The notes under the pieces were generated by a model that saw only the letters and a list, made by a program, of their open reading frames with translations, made no database searches and was not told where the DNA came from. A stretch of 64,000 bases of DNA from the NCBI RefSeq assembly GCF_003286085.1, contig NW_020825322.1:124001-188000 (forward strand). The letters are read 5' to 3'. The DNA comes from Drosophila persimilis. Taxonomy: Eukaryota > Arthropoda > Insecta > Diptera > Drosophilidae. Positions 35,518 through 48,176 of this stretch are shown here, one piece after another. Numbering within the stretch: position 1 is the first letter of the stretch; the number at the start of each line of letters is the position of its first letter. Both the position numbers and the translations under genes were made by a program.

Positions 35518-38500
35518 ACAACAGCAACAGACAATAATTACTTGCAACAACAGCAACAATATGGTGTGTCCATTGTTGCCCAGGGGGCAGTCCATGGAGT
35601 GGCCACAGTGGGACAAACAACATGGAACTTTGGATAAAAACCATACATGAAAGCCCGCTTTAAGGATCTTGCGTTTTATGGTTGAATATCGAGTTCCAAT
35701 CAAACAGTTGGAATACTCAAGGGAGTGTTCAAAACGGAAGATTTTATTTTAATTACTGGATAAACTTGTTCTGGTAGAACTACTGAGGTATTATCCTGTC
35801 TTTACAGCAAAGATCAAATCTATTCCTAGGCAACCAAATGAGTGCTTAAAGTATTCAAAGGTAAACAGCTGTGTCCAGACATTTTTAGACTAGATTTCAG
35901 AAGAAATTAGGTTGGTTTAGACTACCAAAAGCAATGTATTGAAGGAAGCTTCAATAGTATTAAACATTTCACATAAACTGTCTGATTTATATTTGTTTTT
36001 GAACAGGCATTGGCTTAGGCATTAACGGATATCCATGAGTCTGGAAATAATATCAGAAAAATATCTCTTAAAATCAAACCTATCTTTTGTGTCCGAGGCA
36101 GATCATGATTTTCACATTTGATAAACACAAATATACCTGGAGTCTAGCGATTTTTTGTGTGACCTTTGACCACTGTGCCATACGGTGGACTGTCGGGCAA
36201 CACAATCACAATATGACAATGCGAGTGGTGTGTGCGGCGTGGCGCGCTATCTGTGAACAGTGGACATCGAAGTGTGGGGGGGAAATGGAGGCCGGGGTCT
36301 CGCAGCTCTCGGCAAAAGCCTGAAAAAAAGCACCACATAGCCCCAACGGTGGAGAGGGAAGAGCGTTGCGAACGAGTTCATTACGCATCCCCACATCGTG
36401 GCATTGGAATCCATTTCTCCACCCATAACCCTGCCATATCCGATATCCCATGGCCATAACCCTTCCGAATTCGTATCCCTGGCGCATTCCATATGCTCCA
36501 CTCTTCTCCACTCTACAGTTATCTTCTCATTTTCCATTTTCCATTTCCCATTCGCGTGGGGATTCGCCTGTATGTGTGTGTGTGTGTGTGTGAGTGTGTG
36601 TTTTTCTTTTCGTGTGGTCCATTGACCGAGCAGAAGATTATGAATTTTCATTATAACGAGCCAACAGAGAATCCATTCGAGTAGCTCCATTTTCGGATAG
36701 TTGGCCCCCTCCCCCCCCCAATCCCCCACCGCATTTGCATTTCTATTTAATTATCGGAATGGAGGGATAGGGATCCATCCCTGATGATTCAGCTTTTGCC
36801 AGCGTCAGAGTGTTCATTTCAGAGGGGGGGAGAGCTCTTCCCTCCATTCACTCTGCCTCTGATTTTTACTCAAAGCTGAGGTTCGAATGCGACCCCGAAT
36901 GGCGGGAGGCCTTGAATCATTTTGACTCTCAAGGAAGACAAAGAGTCTGCTGCTTTGCTGCAGCCTCTGCAGACGGGGCTCTCGTGTAACCTGTCATTTG
37001 TGGCCGCTTATCCAGATCGATTCAGGTCAGGGTTCCTCGAAATAAATGAGCCTCCGAATGGGAATGCGACACAAATGAATCATTTAGGCCAGAAGAATGG
37101 GTTTCCCCCGCTGCGAAAGTCGTTGAATGATCATTCAAGGGAATGCCCTTGCTACGATATAATTCCAACCGGATAGGGATTAACTTTATCCACTTATTCA
37201 ATGTCCCTGGCATGGTCAATATTCAATCAGAAGCAAAAAGCAAATGCGTCATGAAATTTCCTCTTTTTTTCCACCCACACCCACAAGTACGTTCATTTCC
37301 TTGATTACCAAAACAGAAGATTGAATCTTGATTCATGATTCATAAATTCAAGTACAATACTCGCCATGCATTCGCCATCAAAGCGTTAATATAAATTATG
37401 AATTCAATTATGATTGATTAATTTTTCCTGCTGCATTATTCACTCTCCACTCCGCTCATTAGATCATCGATTGGAAACGAATTTCCCCTGGAATATTACG
37501 CCATTTGAATGGCTCATTAGACTGTTGAGTACTATACACAATATATTCCAGGGATATGAGATATATATATCCGATGTGTACACATGTTTATTCACAGGTA
37601 AGTTTTTTATGGCAGCTGCCAGACACACGGTGCATGTATTTTTATATCAATCATTCGCACAATGACTGGCATACATTTTCGAGTGCGAGTATGCCCCGAA
37701 AATTTCCCCCCGACTCGAATTTTTCCGCTTCGTTTCGGTGCTTTTGCTTTAGTCATTTGGCATTTTCCAATTTCCATTTTCCATTTCCAGTTAGTCTTAA
37801 AAGCATCGTGTGCAACTTTATTTATTTTCCTTGGCTCTGGCTCCAGCACAGAAAATTAATTAAGCAAAAGCTGAACGCTCTCATACTCGAATTCACAGAA
37901 AAAGCATTCAAAACTAAACAGAAATTATAACAAAAAGAGAGAGGGTTATTCTAGATAGATTTCGGATATGAGGATACCCAAAGAAACCACCGGGATCGTT
38001 GTGAGACGCGGCAAGGGCCGCGGCTCTCCTTATGTACCCGATAGTCAGTCCTATACAATATATTTTGTGCTGCCGCCTAATAGAAGCTAATGTGTCCCTT
38101 AGATACCTCCAGATGTTAGGGTATGATCATACTATTGGTGTACTCATATCTACGGATATACTTGATGTATCTATACTTTATGAGGTCAAAGCTTCCAGCT
38201 GCCTGGGTCTCATCTGGTGAGAATCATAATACCCCGTGAGAAACAGGGTACAGCAAAGCACTGCGCCAAGTGTAAACATCATAAAACAAATCAAGCGCAA
38301 TATGTTATTGTTTATTTCAAGTTTGCGCAAGCGAATCCTCCCACACATAACCGGCCCTCCCCCTCCCCCTCCCCATCCCCCCCCATCTTCCTCCCATTCC
38401 ACCGGCCAGTGGCAAGTGCCTTACACAAATTCACCGCAAAAGTCTCTTCCTCGACCATCAATTGCCATAAAATATGTTACCCAAAATGCCGTTCTAGTCC

Positions 38501-41500
38501 AGAGGAAAAGAGGGAAAAACTGTTGGCCAGCACACAGCTGCCTTTTGCTGCCTTTTGCTGCTGCTTAGGCCGTTCGGCTGCTGCTCTGCTGTTCTGCTGT
38601 TTGTTATTATTAGAGAGGCCAAAATCCCCGAGAATAATGCAATTTTCCAAAGAAAAACCAAACAGAACTGAAGAATTATGAAGAAGATATCCCAGACCAA
38701 TCGAATGATTTGCAGTGAGAGATTACACCTGACCACGTGCCATGGAGTGCTATGGAGCTGGGGGATCCATCCGAGTAGTTTGTTGGAACATTAACCAGAA
38801 CCCCATTGGATCGTACGGACAGCGATGATTCATGGGGGGAGAGTGTATCCAGTCCTTGCCCTTTGGTGAACTCTCCTTCCATTCATCCTTAGGTTTATGG
38901 CTAATTTCGGCACTCTATTCATTCAGGCGCCTAAGCCGTGATTCAGTTGAACGATCTACCAATTGTTCATGAATTTAAATGAGCAATTCGATTTGGCCCC
39001 AGGCCCCAACCCCCAGTAAAGCCGGTTCAAAAGGCGATTCACCTTTTTGCTCATTTCACACTTGAGTCCGGGCGATGGCGATGGCGAAGGCGGAACTTTC
39101 CTCGGTCTTATTAATAAATCAAAGGCTTCGCACGACGACGCGACACTCCAAGGAAAAGTTGTGCCCCCATTTTCCACCCTCACCCCTCCCGCTTGCCATT
39201 GGGAAAGGAAAAAAGTTTATCGCGGTTGCAACTGGCGCAAAGTTCGCTCAACTTTTGGCCGATGCCAAATGAGCAACGATGAGGAGGGGGGCGGCTCTGT
39301 GTGTAGGCGGCAGGCATCTCCATCTTGCTACAATATTCGTGTTGCATGTACAAAGTTTTTCCGTCTGCCGTTTTCCCGTTTTCCCGTTTGCCAGTTTGCC
39401 AGGTGAAAGACTGAAGACAGAGGATGTCTGAGGCACGCCAGACGGATGGGGCAAGAAAGTTTTCGCGCTTTTCAAATTGTGCGTTAAAGATTGAGGCGCT
39501 TGAAGCGCACTGTCTCAGAAACAGACACAGAAAAAGGCGGAAGGGGGAAAGTGAGAGAAAGGGATGGAGTGAGTGGGGGGGGGGAGAGTGAGAAGTCGTA
39601 AGAGATCTGAATGGGCCTATTGAAAATCAAACGATGCGCAGTAAAGTAGGCAATGCCAAAACCAAATTGTTACCAAACTCTCCCTCTCCTCGCTCGGAAG
39701 TGCAACGTTTCGGAAAATCATTTTCCAACTGTTCGGCAGCAGGGTGTGTCGAAGGGGGTGGCGGGCAGTAGAGGGGGCAAGTAGAGTAGAGTTTTCCCTC
39801 GGGGGGCAAGGGAAAAGTGGTTTTTGGGAAATGGCAGCGCCGCCAATTTGACGCTCGAACAATTTGCACAGCTTTAAATGTCAACTCGCATGCAAAATGT
39901 CATAATTCAAATTGGGCAGATTGCCGGCCACGCCCACAAACAAGCCCCATCCTTCAAGGGACAAGCGTAGGGTAGGGGGCTGGACCAAGAGCGGGGTGAC
40001 GTGACGGGGCTTTGCTGTTTGCTGACCGGAAAGTACTCTATAATAGGAGGATGCAAATATGTAAATGACTCAGAAAATGGCAGATGTCAAATTGAGAATA
40101 AAGTATTTCCTTGGCTATATATCAGGAAAATGCGATTCATTATGGATCTAAGAACTACATCATGACTTCTAAAGAATAACTCTGGATCCGGTAAAGGGAA
40201 AAATCCCTTTAAACATGAACAAATCTTCCTCTTATCTGAATGGAATCAGGGCTCTTAGTAACACAATAAAATACAATATATAAGGGATACTTTTTGGCAT
40301 TGTAGTATGGAAAAGTATTTGTAACTTGCCTAAAATCACGAAGATATCAATATAGCCTCGAAGAACTCATCTCTCCTTTCCATCTAAATTTTTAAAGATA
40401 CTATATCTGCTCCTTTCTAGGGCATTTCCAGTTCGTCGGAGCACCCGAAAGTTCTGTTGATTTTCTATCAATTTTTGTTTTTGGTTTTGGGTTTATTGTT
40501 TTGCTGTTTTGCTTTTGTCATAGAAAATGTTTGGATATTTCCGTGGCACAGGGCACATGAGCTTTTATTGCTTTGGCAGCACAAAATTTGTCACGCCGCT
40601 TAGACCTCCCTCTCCCCTTTCTTGATGGGGGGGGGAGCCCCACCCATCCCCGCCCCCTGCGTGAACAGCGTTACAGGCAGATGTAATAGATTTTTCCAGC
40701 TTAGTTTTTAAAACCACCTTGGCTTAGTGCCTCTCCTGTCCTGTCCTGTCCTGTGCTGTCCTGCCCTGCCCTGTCCTGTCTCTCCCCCTTGTGTGGTGTG
40801 GTGTGGTGTGGGAGTATGATAAATGCATTTCGTTTTGGTATTTTCCGTAAATTTCAATTAAGTTGCGGGGAGCAACAACCCTCGTGGGTGGATAGCCTTT
40901 AACCTTTAACCGATTTGTTACAGTTGCATAGGCGCTCACTTTTATGAAATTCTAATGAAGTCTGACGGGGGGATTCCATTCCTCCCCCAAATGTTCATGG
41001 ATGATGTCCATGGATGTTCATAGATGTCCTTTGCCCCGGCTGCGTTTCATGAACTTTTTCGGGCAATAAAGAAACTTTTTTGTTTGTCTTTTAATTGCCG
41101 TTGCCTGCTGTGACCCCTATACGTATGTATGTATATGCCATATATTGTATATCCTGCTGCATATCCTGGCGCACATTTGGCCATGTTATTGCTGTAACAT
41201 TTCGCACGTGACTTTCTGATTTTATGGCTTTTAATTTCACGTATTTAGTTACGGATAATGTTAATTGTATTCGAAGTCACGCCGAACACAACGCCCTGCC
41301 CACCCCCATCCCCACATTCGCGTGAGTCCCAGAGTCTTTTGTTGTGCCCGGAATGTCCCTGGCAGTGGGGGAGGCTTTCAATTGTATTCGACTACAATGG
41401 CATGGATATATGTGTTATATGATATGATAATGGTGGGATGGCCCGCGGTTAATCTATAAGAATTCGATTGGCAATTAGGGATTTATGATGTGTGAGTGCC

Positions 41501-44500
41501 CGAAGGCAGCAGATTCTCTGCAAAAAGAAATTTGCCACAATGTATCCTTTAGTTTACTTATTACCCAAGTCCCATGGTTGGAGTTCCTTCTTTGGGGCTT
41601 ATTCGTTCCAAAGAGCAATATCCTTGCTTGTAGGGCAAACAATATTCGATTGACAGATGCCTTTGTTGCCATTTGTGACATGCAAATTTAATGATGTCAA
41701 CGATGATGGCAATAAGGCAATAAGGCAGGAGGGTATGCCTTCTCGGGGCCCTAGCCGGGGGGCCAGACTTTAATTATCAAAAGAGCTGCTGCTGCAACAA
41801 CTGCAACAAATTGAGAGCCAACAGCAACAACCATGACAGGCAGGCAGCAGACGGCAGGCGGCAGGCAAATGAATAATGATTCGTTTACTGGCAGGATTCC
41901 CACTCATTGGGCAAATAATAATATGTAATTTTCCGGTCATTGAAACATTTTGCACAAATAAGGAAATTGACTGGGGCCCCTAGACGAAATGACTTTGACA
42001 GCACATGTCCACGTGTCCACGTGTCCCAGTGTGTACGTGAGTGTGTCTGTGTCTGTATCTAGGGGCGTGTGTGTGCTCAATGTGTGTGTAATGGTCTGTC
42101 CCATCCCCTTCCCATCGCCCCACCCCCATCTCCCCGCGTCTGTCTGTGCGACGATGAGTTATGGCTTTGCCAAAGCTTGACTCGATCCGACTCTTTCCCC
42201 CCACCCTCCCACCAAGTAAGTAATTTGAATATTTAAATTAAATCAACTCGAAAATCATCATCAGCACTCAGACAAATATAGTTTTGCGGAAGTGCTGCCA
42301 CCCCCCTGCCAGAGAGCACCTCTCTGGGGCCTAATCTTTTCCATTTTAGCCCGCAATCGAAATGACTTCAAGGCGTTAATTATAATGCGAGACATGCCGC
42401 CAGAATGGGATGGGAATGGTACGATGATGAGTGCGTGTGTATGCAATATAATTTTGATAGGTAAAAGTTACGAGCTCTCAAGGTGATTCGCTTGGCGGAG
42501 GCAGTAAACTTCTACTTCGTATGTGACATCAAGAAACAACTCGAGAGAAGCACACACATTAAAAAGAGATTGACTCTGACAGTGTGCTCCCGTATATAAG
42601 AATGATTTGTCCAAAGTCCAAAGGACAAACCTTTAAAAAAGGAGCAGATCAAAGTGGGATCAAAGATTCCTTGAACAAAGTTTGCCCACGAAAACATTCT
42701 AGAACATAAATCTTTCAAAACAGATGTCCATTGGACGTCAAGATCAGGCACATCGATAAGCTTTAAATATCCAAATATTCCACCCATAGATGACGTGAAT
42801 GATCTTGAAAATGTACAAAGACAAATTGCATAAGAAAACATTTGCTTGATTTACTTTCTTCTTTTTTTTTTGTGACAAAAAGCCATTAGTGATGTGAATT
42901 TATTTTTGCAGATATTTAATGAAATATATGCATACTTGAGATGTGGAATGAAATAAATCATTGAAAGCATTCACGACGTCAAAGTCCTGTCCTCTGACAG
43001 ATTCTGCATCAGCTGGAAGACATGGCTGTGGCTCCTGCCTTACTTGCCAAAAGACTTTCCACAACAATTTCGGTTGACTAATTGAAAGTTCAGACAGTCA
43101 GGGGCGGGGACTGGAGGGGACTGGAGGGGAGATGGGGACTGCAACATTTGGCAAATGGCAAAACATGACGTAAAACATTTTGACAACAAGAGAAAGAGAA
43201 GGAGAAGCCGAAACCGAAACCGAAACCAAAGCAACCAAAAACAATGGAACGGAGGCAACTGTATGGCGAGAATGTAAAAATGTTTCTTAACAAATTGCAC
43301 GCTTCTCAAAATTAAAATGAATAAATTTTTTATTACCCGCTCGCAGAAGGTACCAACAAAAAAAAAAGGGCAGGAGGGAGAGACGACGACGATGAAGGCG
43401 ATTAAATTTAAAAATTGTCACAGCGGCGCCTTTTGTCTCTGATCTGAATCGGACTCCGAATCCGAATCCGGATCCGGTGTGTGGGCGATTGCTGATGCTG
43501 GCGGTGCACTTATTTACGATGTGGTTCGGCTCTGACTTTGGCGGATAATTAATTTAAAATCGATAAGAATTTGATTTGGATTTAACGGCTATGCGGATGA
43601 GAATTATGATGCTTAGTCAGCCACCCCCAAAGCGGTTCGACAAAATTTCTGACATCCCCATGACAAACGACGTCCAGAGACTCCCAACTCCCAATTCCCG
43701 ACACCCTTCCCACTCCCCACGCTTTTCGTACTCTTCAATTTCAGTTTTGCCTCTGAAGCTTTTATGGTTTTTTGTTTTTTGTTTACGATTCCTCGATTTT
43801 GCAATTAGCTATATATTTTTCGAATGCGAAGTCCCAGCGGGTTCTAGAAGGAAACCTATAAATAGCGAAGCGGTCTCGGTGCTTTGTGGCCCACCTGATT
43901 TGTTTGATTGTTTGCCAATGAAAAATGATTGCAGGCTCATAAATTCGTGTTCTGTGGGTGCCTTCCGCTGGTGAGGGTTCTACGCAAGAGTCTGTAGCCA
44001 TGGACATCATATGGGGGGTGTTTGAAGCCCCCAAATCTGTTGGATTGCGGAAGGTAGTACGGGTGTTTATTCCTGAAGGAATAGCAATACTTTTGAAAAT
44101 TCTCAAGATATGGTACTCAAAGTTTAAGGATAGACTTATCTGGCATAACCATTCGAAAGACCAAGTACTCTGTGTATTCCTTACAGCTGGTATGATATAT
44201 TCAAAACTTTTACAGCACAAATTTGTATAACCTCTATGTACTTATGTATCCATTTTCATAGTAATCGGACTACGTGTTTTCTTTTTGTTAACCTCCGCAC
44301 GTATACATCGCTTGAGGTATTTTCTATTTTTGTATATTCCTTGTACAGGGTATCCCCATAGCCCTGATAGCCTTAGCAACTTCTGTTCATGTTCTTCTGC
44401 CACCCCGTGGCTGTGTTTCATTTTGCGTTGTTTTTCGATTGAAACGCGTGAATTTATCGTGCTCATAAATTACGATACCCACAAAACACACTCCCCACAC

Positions 44501-44922
44501 ACACACACACACACACAGACACACACACGCACACTCGAAGGTCGCCTGGGGACGGCAAAGGGTTGGCCCCCCTCTGGCCAGCTTTGACTTTGTTTTCCGG
44601 TAGCTAATTATTGTAAATTGTGCATTAATCTCGGGACAGAGGAATGCCAGAGATTTGGCAATCAGTTCTTGGGGGAATTACGAAAAGATTCTGCTGTGTT
44701 TCACTACAAGCACAAATATGAGGCAACACTTACCTTTGCACACCTTGCGGTGATGGAGCGGCTTGGTGGGGTCCCTGTAATAGCCCTCTTTGCACAGGTG
44801 GCAATTCCGTCCCATGGTCGAGTGCCGACAGTTCTGGCAGACGCCACCGGAGACGCCCTGGGAGGCGCGAAAGATTTCCATATTGAAGCGGCACTGTCGC
44901 GCATGGTTGTTGCAGTTGCACA
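28587..44922 (-). CDS. NetB: Netrin, C-terminal part (LE2, LE3, linker, NTR domain)
   Basis: Six minus-strand exons join in frame: 44922-44734, 33809-33660, 33559-33410, 29330-29265, 29166-28797 and 28728-28587, giving about 355 residues to the stop. Netrins are secreted axon-guidance ligands for Frazzled/DCC and Unc5. Exon text shows the second laminin-EGF module ([15 protein letters not shown]...[12 protein letters not shown]), the third ([12 protein letters not shown]...[18 protein letters not shown]), a low-complexity linker with an Ala run, and the basic NTR/C345C domain (ECGKCKV...NKFCKRDY...[18 protein letters not shown]...RRARTC). The N-terminal laminin domain and LE1 lie outside the window. 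A long linker and a Gly/Ala-rich insertion inside the NTR domain favour NetB, which I recall as the longer fly paralogue. NetA is the alternative. Confidence 0.9.
28797..29166 (-). CDS. NetB: Netrin NTR-domain exon with Gly/Ala insertion
   Basis: Begins [20 protein letters not shown]. It then has an acidic and Gly/Ala stretch ([16 protein letters not shown]) absent from vertebrate netrin-1, and returns to conserved text LQIQAVFKR, then [20 protein letters not shown]. Donor ACAG|GTAAGA at 28796, phase 2. Confidence 0.92.
29265..29330 (-). CDS. NetB: Netrin NTR-domain start exon (66 bases)
   Basis: Encodes [22 protein letters not shown], homologous to the start of the vertebrate netrin C345C domain ([20 protein letters not shown] type). 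Acceptor TTTTTAG, donor TACG|GTAAGA. Confidence 0.92.
30674..30702. repeat. CA microsatellite
   Basis: Perfect CA run in a Netrin intron. Confidence 0.95.
32002..32048 (+). mobile_element. INE-1/DINE-1-like fragment
   Basis: TATACCCTTTGCAGGAGGTA followed by ATGATTTGTTGCAAAGC resembles the TATACCCTTGCAG...GGGTAT...TTGCAACGC segment common to INE-1 copies in Drosophila. It is short and without recognisable ends. Confidence 0.45.
32712..32735. repeat. Poly-T run (24 T)
   Basis: Uninterrupted T tract, poly-A on the transcribed strand of Netrin. No adjacent duplicated target site was seen. Confidence 0.95.
33410..33559 (-). CDS. NetB: Netrin linker exon
   Basis: Encodes the connector between LE3 and the NTR domain: [20 protein letters not shown], then an Ala run ([20 protein letters not shown]). 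No Cys; predicted unstructured. Being a separate symmetric exon (150 bases, phase 1 at both ends), it could be skipped without a frameshift, leaving LE3 joined to the NTR domain. Confidence 0.9.
33660..33809 (-). CDS. NetB: Netrin LE3 (third laminin-EGF) exon
   Basis: Encodes [20 protein letters not shown], then [20 protein letters not shown] and SRSHIAPCI. The Cys spacing and the [17 protein letters not shown] core are diagnostic for netrin LE3. Acceptor CTCCAG, donor ATAA|GTGAGT. Confidence 0.96.
34575..34631 (+). mobile_element. INE-1/DINE-1 relic
   Basis: TTCCGACCCCGTAAAGTATA, then GATATTCTTGATTAA and CCCAGTCGATATAGCCCAT, follows the INE-1 internal consensus (GACCCTATAAAGTATATATATTCTTGATC... 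ending GTCGATATAGCC) closely over about 57 bases, recalled from family knowledge. Ends are eroded. Confidence 0.6.
35471..35516. repeat. CAA trinucleotide repeat
   Basis: Perfect ACA/CAA run of about 15 units in a Netrin intron, the longest trinucleotide array in the window. Confidence 0.95.
36571..36601. repeat. TG microsatellite
   Basis: TG dinucleotide run with one GAG interruption in a Netrin intron. Confidence 0.95.
40736..40776. repeat. CCTGT pentamer repeat
   Basis: Eight or so CCTGT units with two substituted copies, immediately followed by a short GTGTG(G) array to about 40811. Confidence 0.9.
44496..44530. repeat. CA microsatellite
   Basis: CA dinucleotide run about 200 bases from the LE2 exon. 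Confidence 0.95.
44734..44922 (-). CDS. NetB: Netrin LE2 (second laminin-EGF) exon
   Basis: Encodes [20 protein letters not shown], then [20 protein letters not shown] and [18 protein letters not shown]. Cys spacing and the [10 protein letters not shown] and CKEGYYRDP cores are the netrin LE2 signature. Acceptor TTTTTCCAG before the exon, donor AAAG|GTAAGTG after it. The incoming phase (one base from the previous exon) requires an LE1 exon further upstream, not visible here. Confidence 0.96.
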
Positions 44923-47900
44923 CTGGAAAAAAAGGGAAAGGAAAAGGGAAACTTCAGTGAACGATACATCAGGGGGAGATATGCCGAGCCGTTAACTGTC
45001 TATTTTCAATGTCTTTATCACTGGCCATCCGTCGGCCAATGCGATAAATGGAAATAAATGGCACGCAAAACGGGGGAGTGAATGATTGGAGATGGGTCTC
45101 AGAATGGGACTGGGAACTGGGGACTGGGGCCTGGGGATTTGGGGACTGGTCGATGGTGGCATCATTTGTCTAGCGGGACATTGGCTTAAGTTGGATAATT
45201 TATGCGACGATTTGTTTTGAATTACTTACTTAGGAATCAGCGACTGGAACTCAAGGCGGGGCCCTGTACCCTGTTTTGATAAGGGGTATGACCGGCTGCT
45301 ACGAAAGGGGATGTGTATGGGTTCACTACTTTAAAGTTTACTTCTAAATGGGAATGCCTTTTAGTTCTACTTCAACTTTTTCTCATTCCTTATTCACTTT
45401 CCTTGCTTTCTCTGTTGGCCTTCGACGCTTCTTTCTCTTGGTTCTTTCGCAGTCGATGTATCTTCGAGTAGAACCTCTAGGGTATTTCATTCCTTTACTG
45501 CTTTAGATACCCTTTCAAGGAATATGGCTTAGAGTAGATTACACTTTGATATGATACAAATCGTAGGCTACAAATCATAGTTTTAGGGCACTACCCAATA
45601 GATCTACTGCTACTTGAACTACTGTTCATTCCAGGGCATATCCCTGCCGGTCACTCGTTCGTTGTGGTATTGGGCCTTGCTTGTTCTTTGTTGCCTGCTG
45701 CTTGCTATGCTTTTGGCAAACAGTTTTGCTATTGACATTCGATGGCGACTGCTGCGGTTACTGCCGTTCGCTCGTGGCTCCTACACAGAAGATGGTAGAC
45801 GGTAGATGGTTGTGGGGCTGCTGCCATGGCGTTTTACTGCTGAGTTGGCATCTTTCGATGGGGACAGAGACACAGCAGAGCTGTCAATGGCAAAGGCCAC
45901 GATGACTGCTTGCTGCAGCTTGCGGCTAGACAAAAACTTGAACCAACGAACGTCTGTCTGTCCGTCTGACTGTCTGTCTGTCTACGTCTCCCTGCATTCG
46001 ACAGTTGTGTCAACCGAACAGAACTCGGAGCTCAGTAGAATCCAATGCTGAGCACACATGTTATAATTATCTTTCACACATTGCTCCGGGGGCAATCGGC
46101 AGACAAAGCGACTCTCCACAGTCCCTTTTTGAAGGCCCTAACTGCTTGTCGCCGTCCTCCCTCTCCCATCACCCAGATGGCGCATGCCAGCCGCAGACAA
46201 AGTTATGTCAGCGCAAATATTTGAACAAAGTCAGGGACTGTCGCAGTCTCAGTCGCAGTCGCAGTTGCAATGCCGTTCGTCTCCACATTTTGTACATCGT
46301 AGAATCGTCAACAAAAGCTAAGCAAATATTTAGAAAAAGCAGAGCTCCGAAAGCACGGCGTGTGGCTAATTGCCAGCCCATCTTCCATTCAAAATCTTCC
46401 GAGTATCCATCCGAAAAGGGTACGGCTCTGGCTGTGGCTCTGACTCCCAGCTCGGTGTTAAAAATGCTAGATAATTAATTTTAATGACACACTTACGACC
46501 TGCGAATGCAACTTGATTTATGGGAGATTTTCGGTTGGTTCGGTTCGGTACGGGGTTTTGGGGCCATGTAAATTTCACTTCGACGATTACAAAATGCCCA
46601 TCGAGAGCTCAATCAAATGCGACTTAAAGCGATGCATAAAACTGTTCATTAGCCGGACGGAACCCAAGCTGCCGCTGCCACTGCCGTTCGTTCCCGTGTG
46701 TTATCCGAGAAAGGTGAGTCCAGTAATTAAGTTCAAATTTGATAAAACACTCCCCACACACCACTCACACTCACACTCACACTCTCCACGAATACTCGTT
46801 CAACGAATGCCCCGACACTCAAACATCGATTTTTGGTATGGGAAAAGACAATGAAATCGTCTCAGTATCTTTGTCTCATGGCGCTGAATCTTTGGGGCAG
46901 GGAGAGGGAGAGTTTCCCATAAAAACGACATTTGTGGGGCCTCTGTTTAAATCTGTTGTGGTTCATTCGAAATCTTAAACAAAGAGTCAGCGGCCAGGGA
47001 AAGTTCCCCCCAAGCAGGAAATCGTGGTATCCTTGATAATGGCCAGCAGAGAGATAAAGATTCGATGATGGGAGATCTTCGATGATGGATCATACTTTCG
47101 GGGTAAATTAAAGGCAATTTAAAACTATTGAAAGTCTTTGTAGACTTTGTGGAATTCTGCTGAAAGGTTTTAGACCTTAGATAGGTCTTTAAATCAGATG
47201 GCAGTAAAAGGATCGAAAACTATCTAAAGAAAGTGACTACTAGAAGGAAAAAACTCCTTCAATCTAGAGTTCCCTTCCCATACATAGGGCTTTCTTTCAT
47301 TGAGAATTACAACAATCTTCCATCAATTCGGTTTGCCTGAAGCTAAGAAGCCTCTTCTATCAAATACTCAATGATTTCTCCCTTTTCCATGGGTTTTCAG
47401 TGCAGATACCTACGAGTAGATCCCTTGGCCTGCTCTATGCGTATCTTACGAATACATATTCGTATGGCAGACGTATATTTCCGTCTGCTGTTGACACAGT
47501 GCAACTGTTGCAAGTTATGAATGGAAATGGAAACTCTTTGATATCTTTGCAACACACGAACACGCACACGAACACGCACAACGGAACGGAACGGAACGGA
47601 TTTTTGTCGGTTTGGCATCTCTAATTAACTGCCACAAAGAGAGAACGAGAGAGAGAGAGTGAACATTTTTTGGGTGTTGATGGGGGGATTTGCCGCTTGG
47701 CCAGGAGCAGATTCGGCTAAGCTCCCAGCATCAGCATCAGCATTCGGCTTCGGCTTCAGCTTCAAAGGCAGGAGCTCCAGCAGCAGTCAGAGCCATTGAT
47801 AAATTGTCGGAAAGCGTTCGTTCGCTTTGACCACGGCCAAAAAAATCCAACAAAAAAACCAAATCATACAGAAAAACACTAACCAAAAAAAAAAAAACCC

Positions 47901-48159
47901 GCACCAAAAGCCAATCCAACGTTACGCTTTTGACTTTGCTGTACGCCATTGATGTGTTGGGTGGGATATACCCTTCCTTAAAGAGGGTGCAATGAGCAGG
48001 CAGGGAAGCAGGGAAGGTCCTTGAATGTACGAGCTCCCTAGCTGCCACATGTCTCTAGAAATGATCTCGACCTATAATCTCTTAGGGTATTTCCGTAGTC
48101 GGCCTTCGAGACCCACTTCTCTTCCTTGTGTGTTTTTTTCACTGCTTTGTCGTGGGGTT

Positions 48160-48176
48160 GGGGGGGGGGGGGGGGG
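48160..48176. repeat. Poly-G run (17 G)
   Basis: Uninterrupted G tract, rare in this genome and prone to sequencing error in length. Confidence 0.9.

Larger units (their letters stand above)
33810..44733 (-). other. Netrin intron between LE2 and LE3 exons (about 10.9 kb)
   Basis: No exon is recognised. It carries an INE-1-like relic (34575-34631), CAA (35471-35516), TG (36571-36601) and CCTGT (40736-40776) repeats, a GC-rich hairpin near 38007-38022, and otherwise anonymous AT- and CT-rich sequence. Confidence 0.55.

Noticed and set aside
36880..36896. tRNA B-box-like GGTTCGAATGC
   Set aside because: No matching A box, no cloverleaf pairing and no terminator T run at the right distances.
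46560..46717. Possible plus-strand exon ending in AGAAAG|GTGAGT
   Set aside because: A donor-like GTGAGT follows an open stretch, but there is no acceptor, homology or partner exon.
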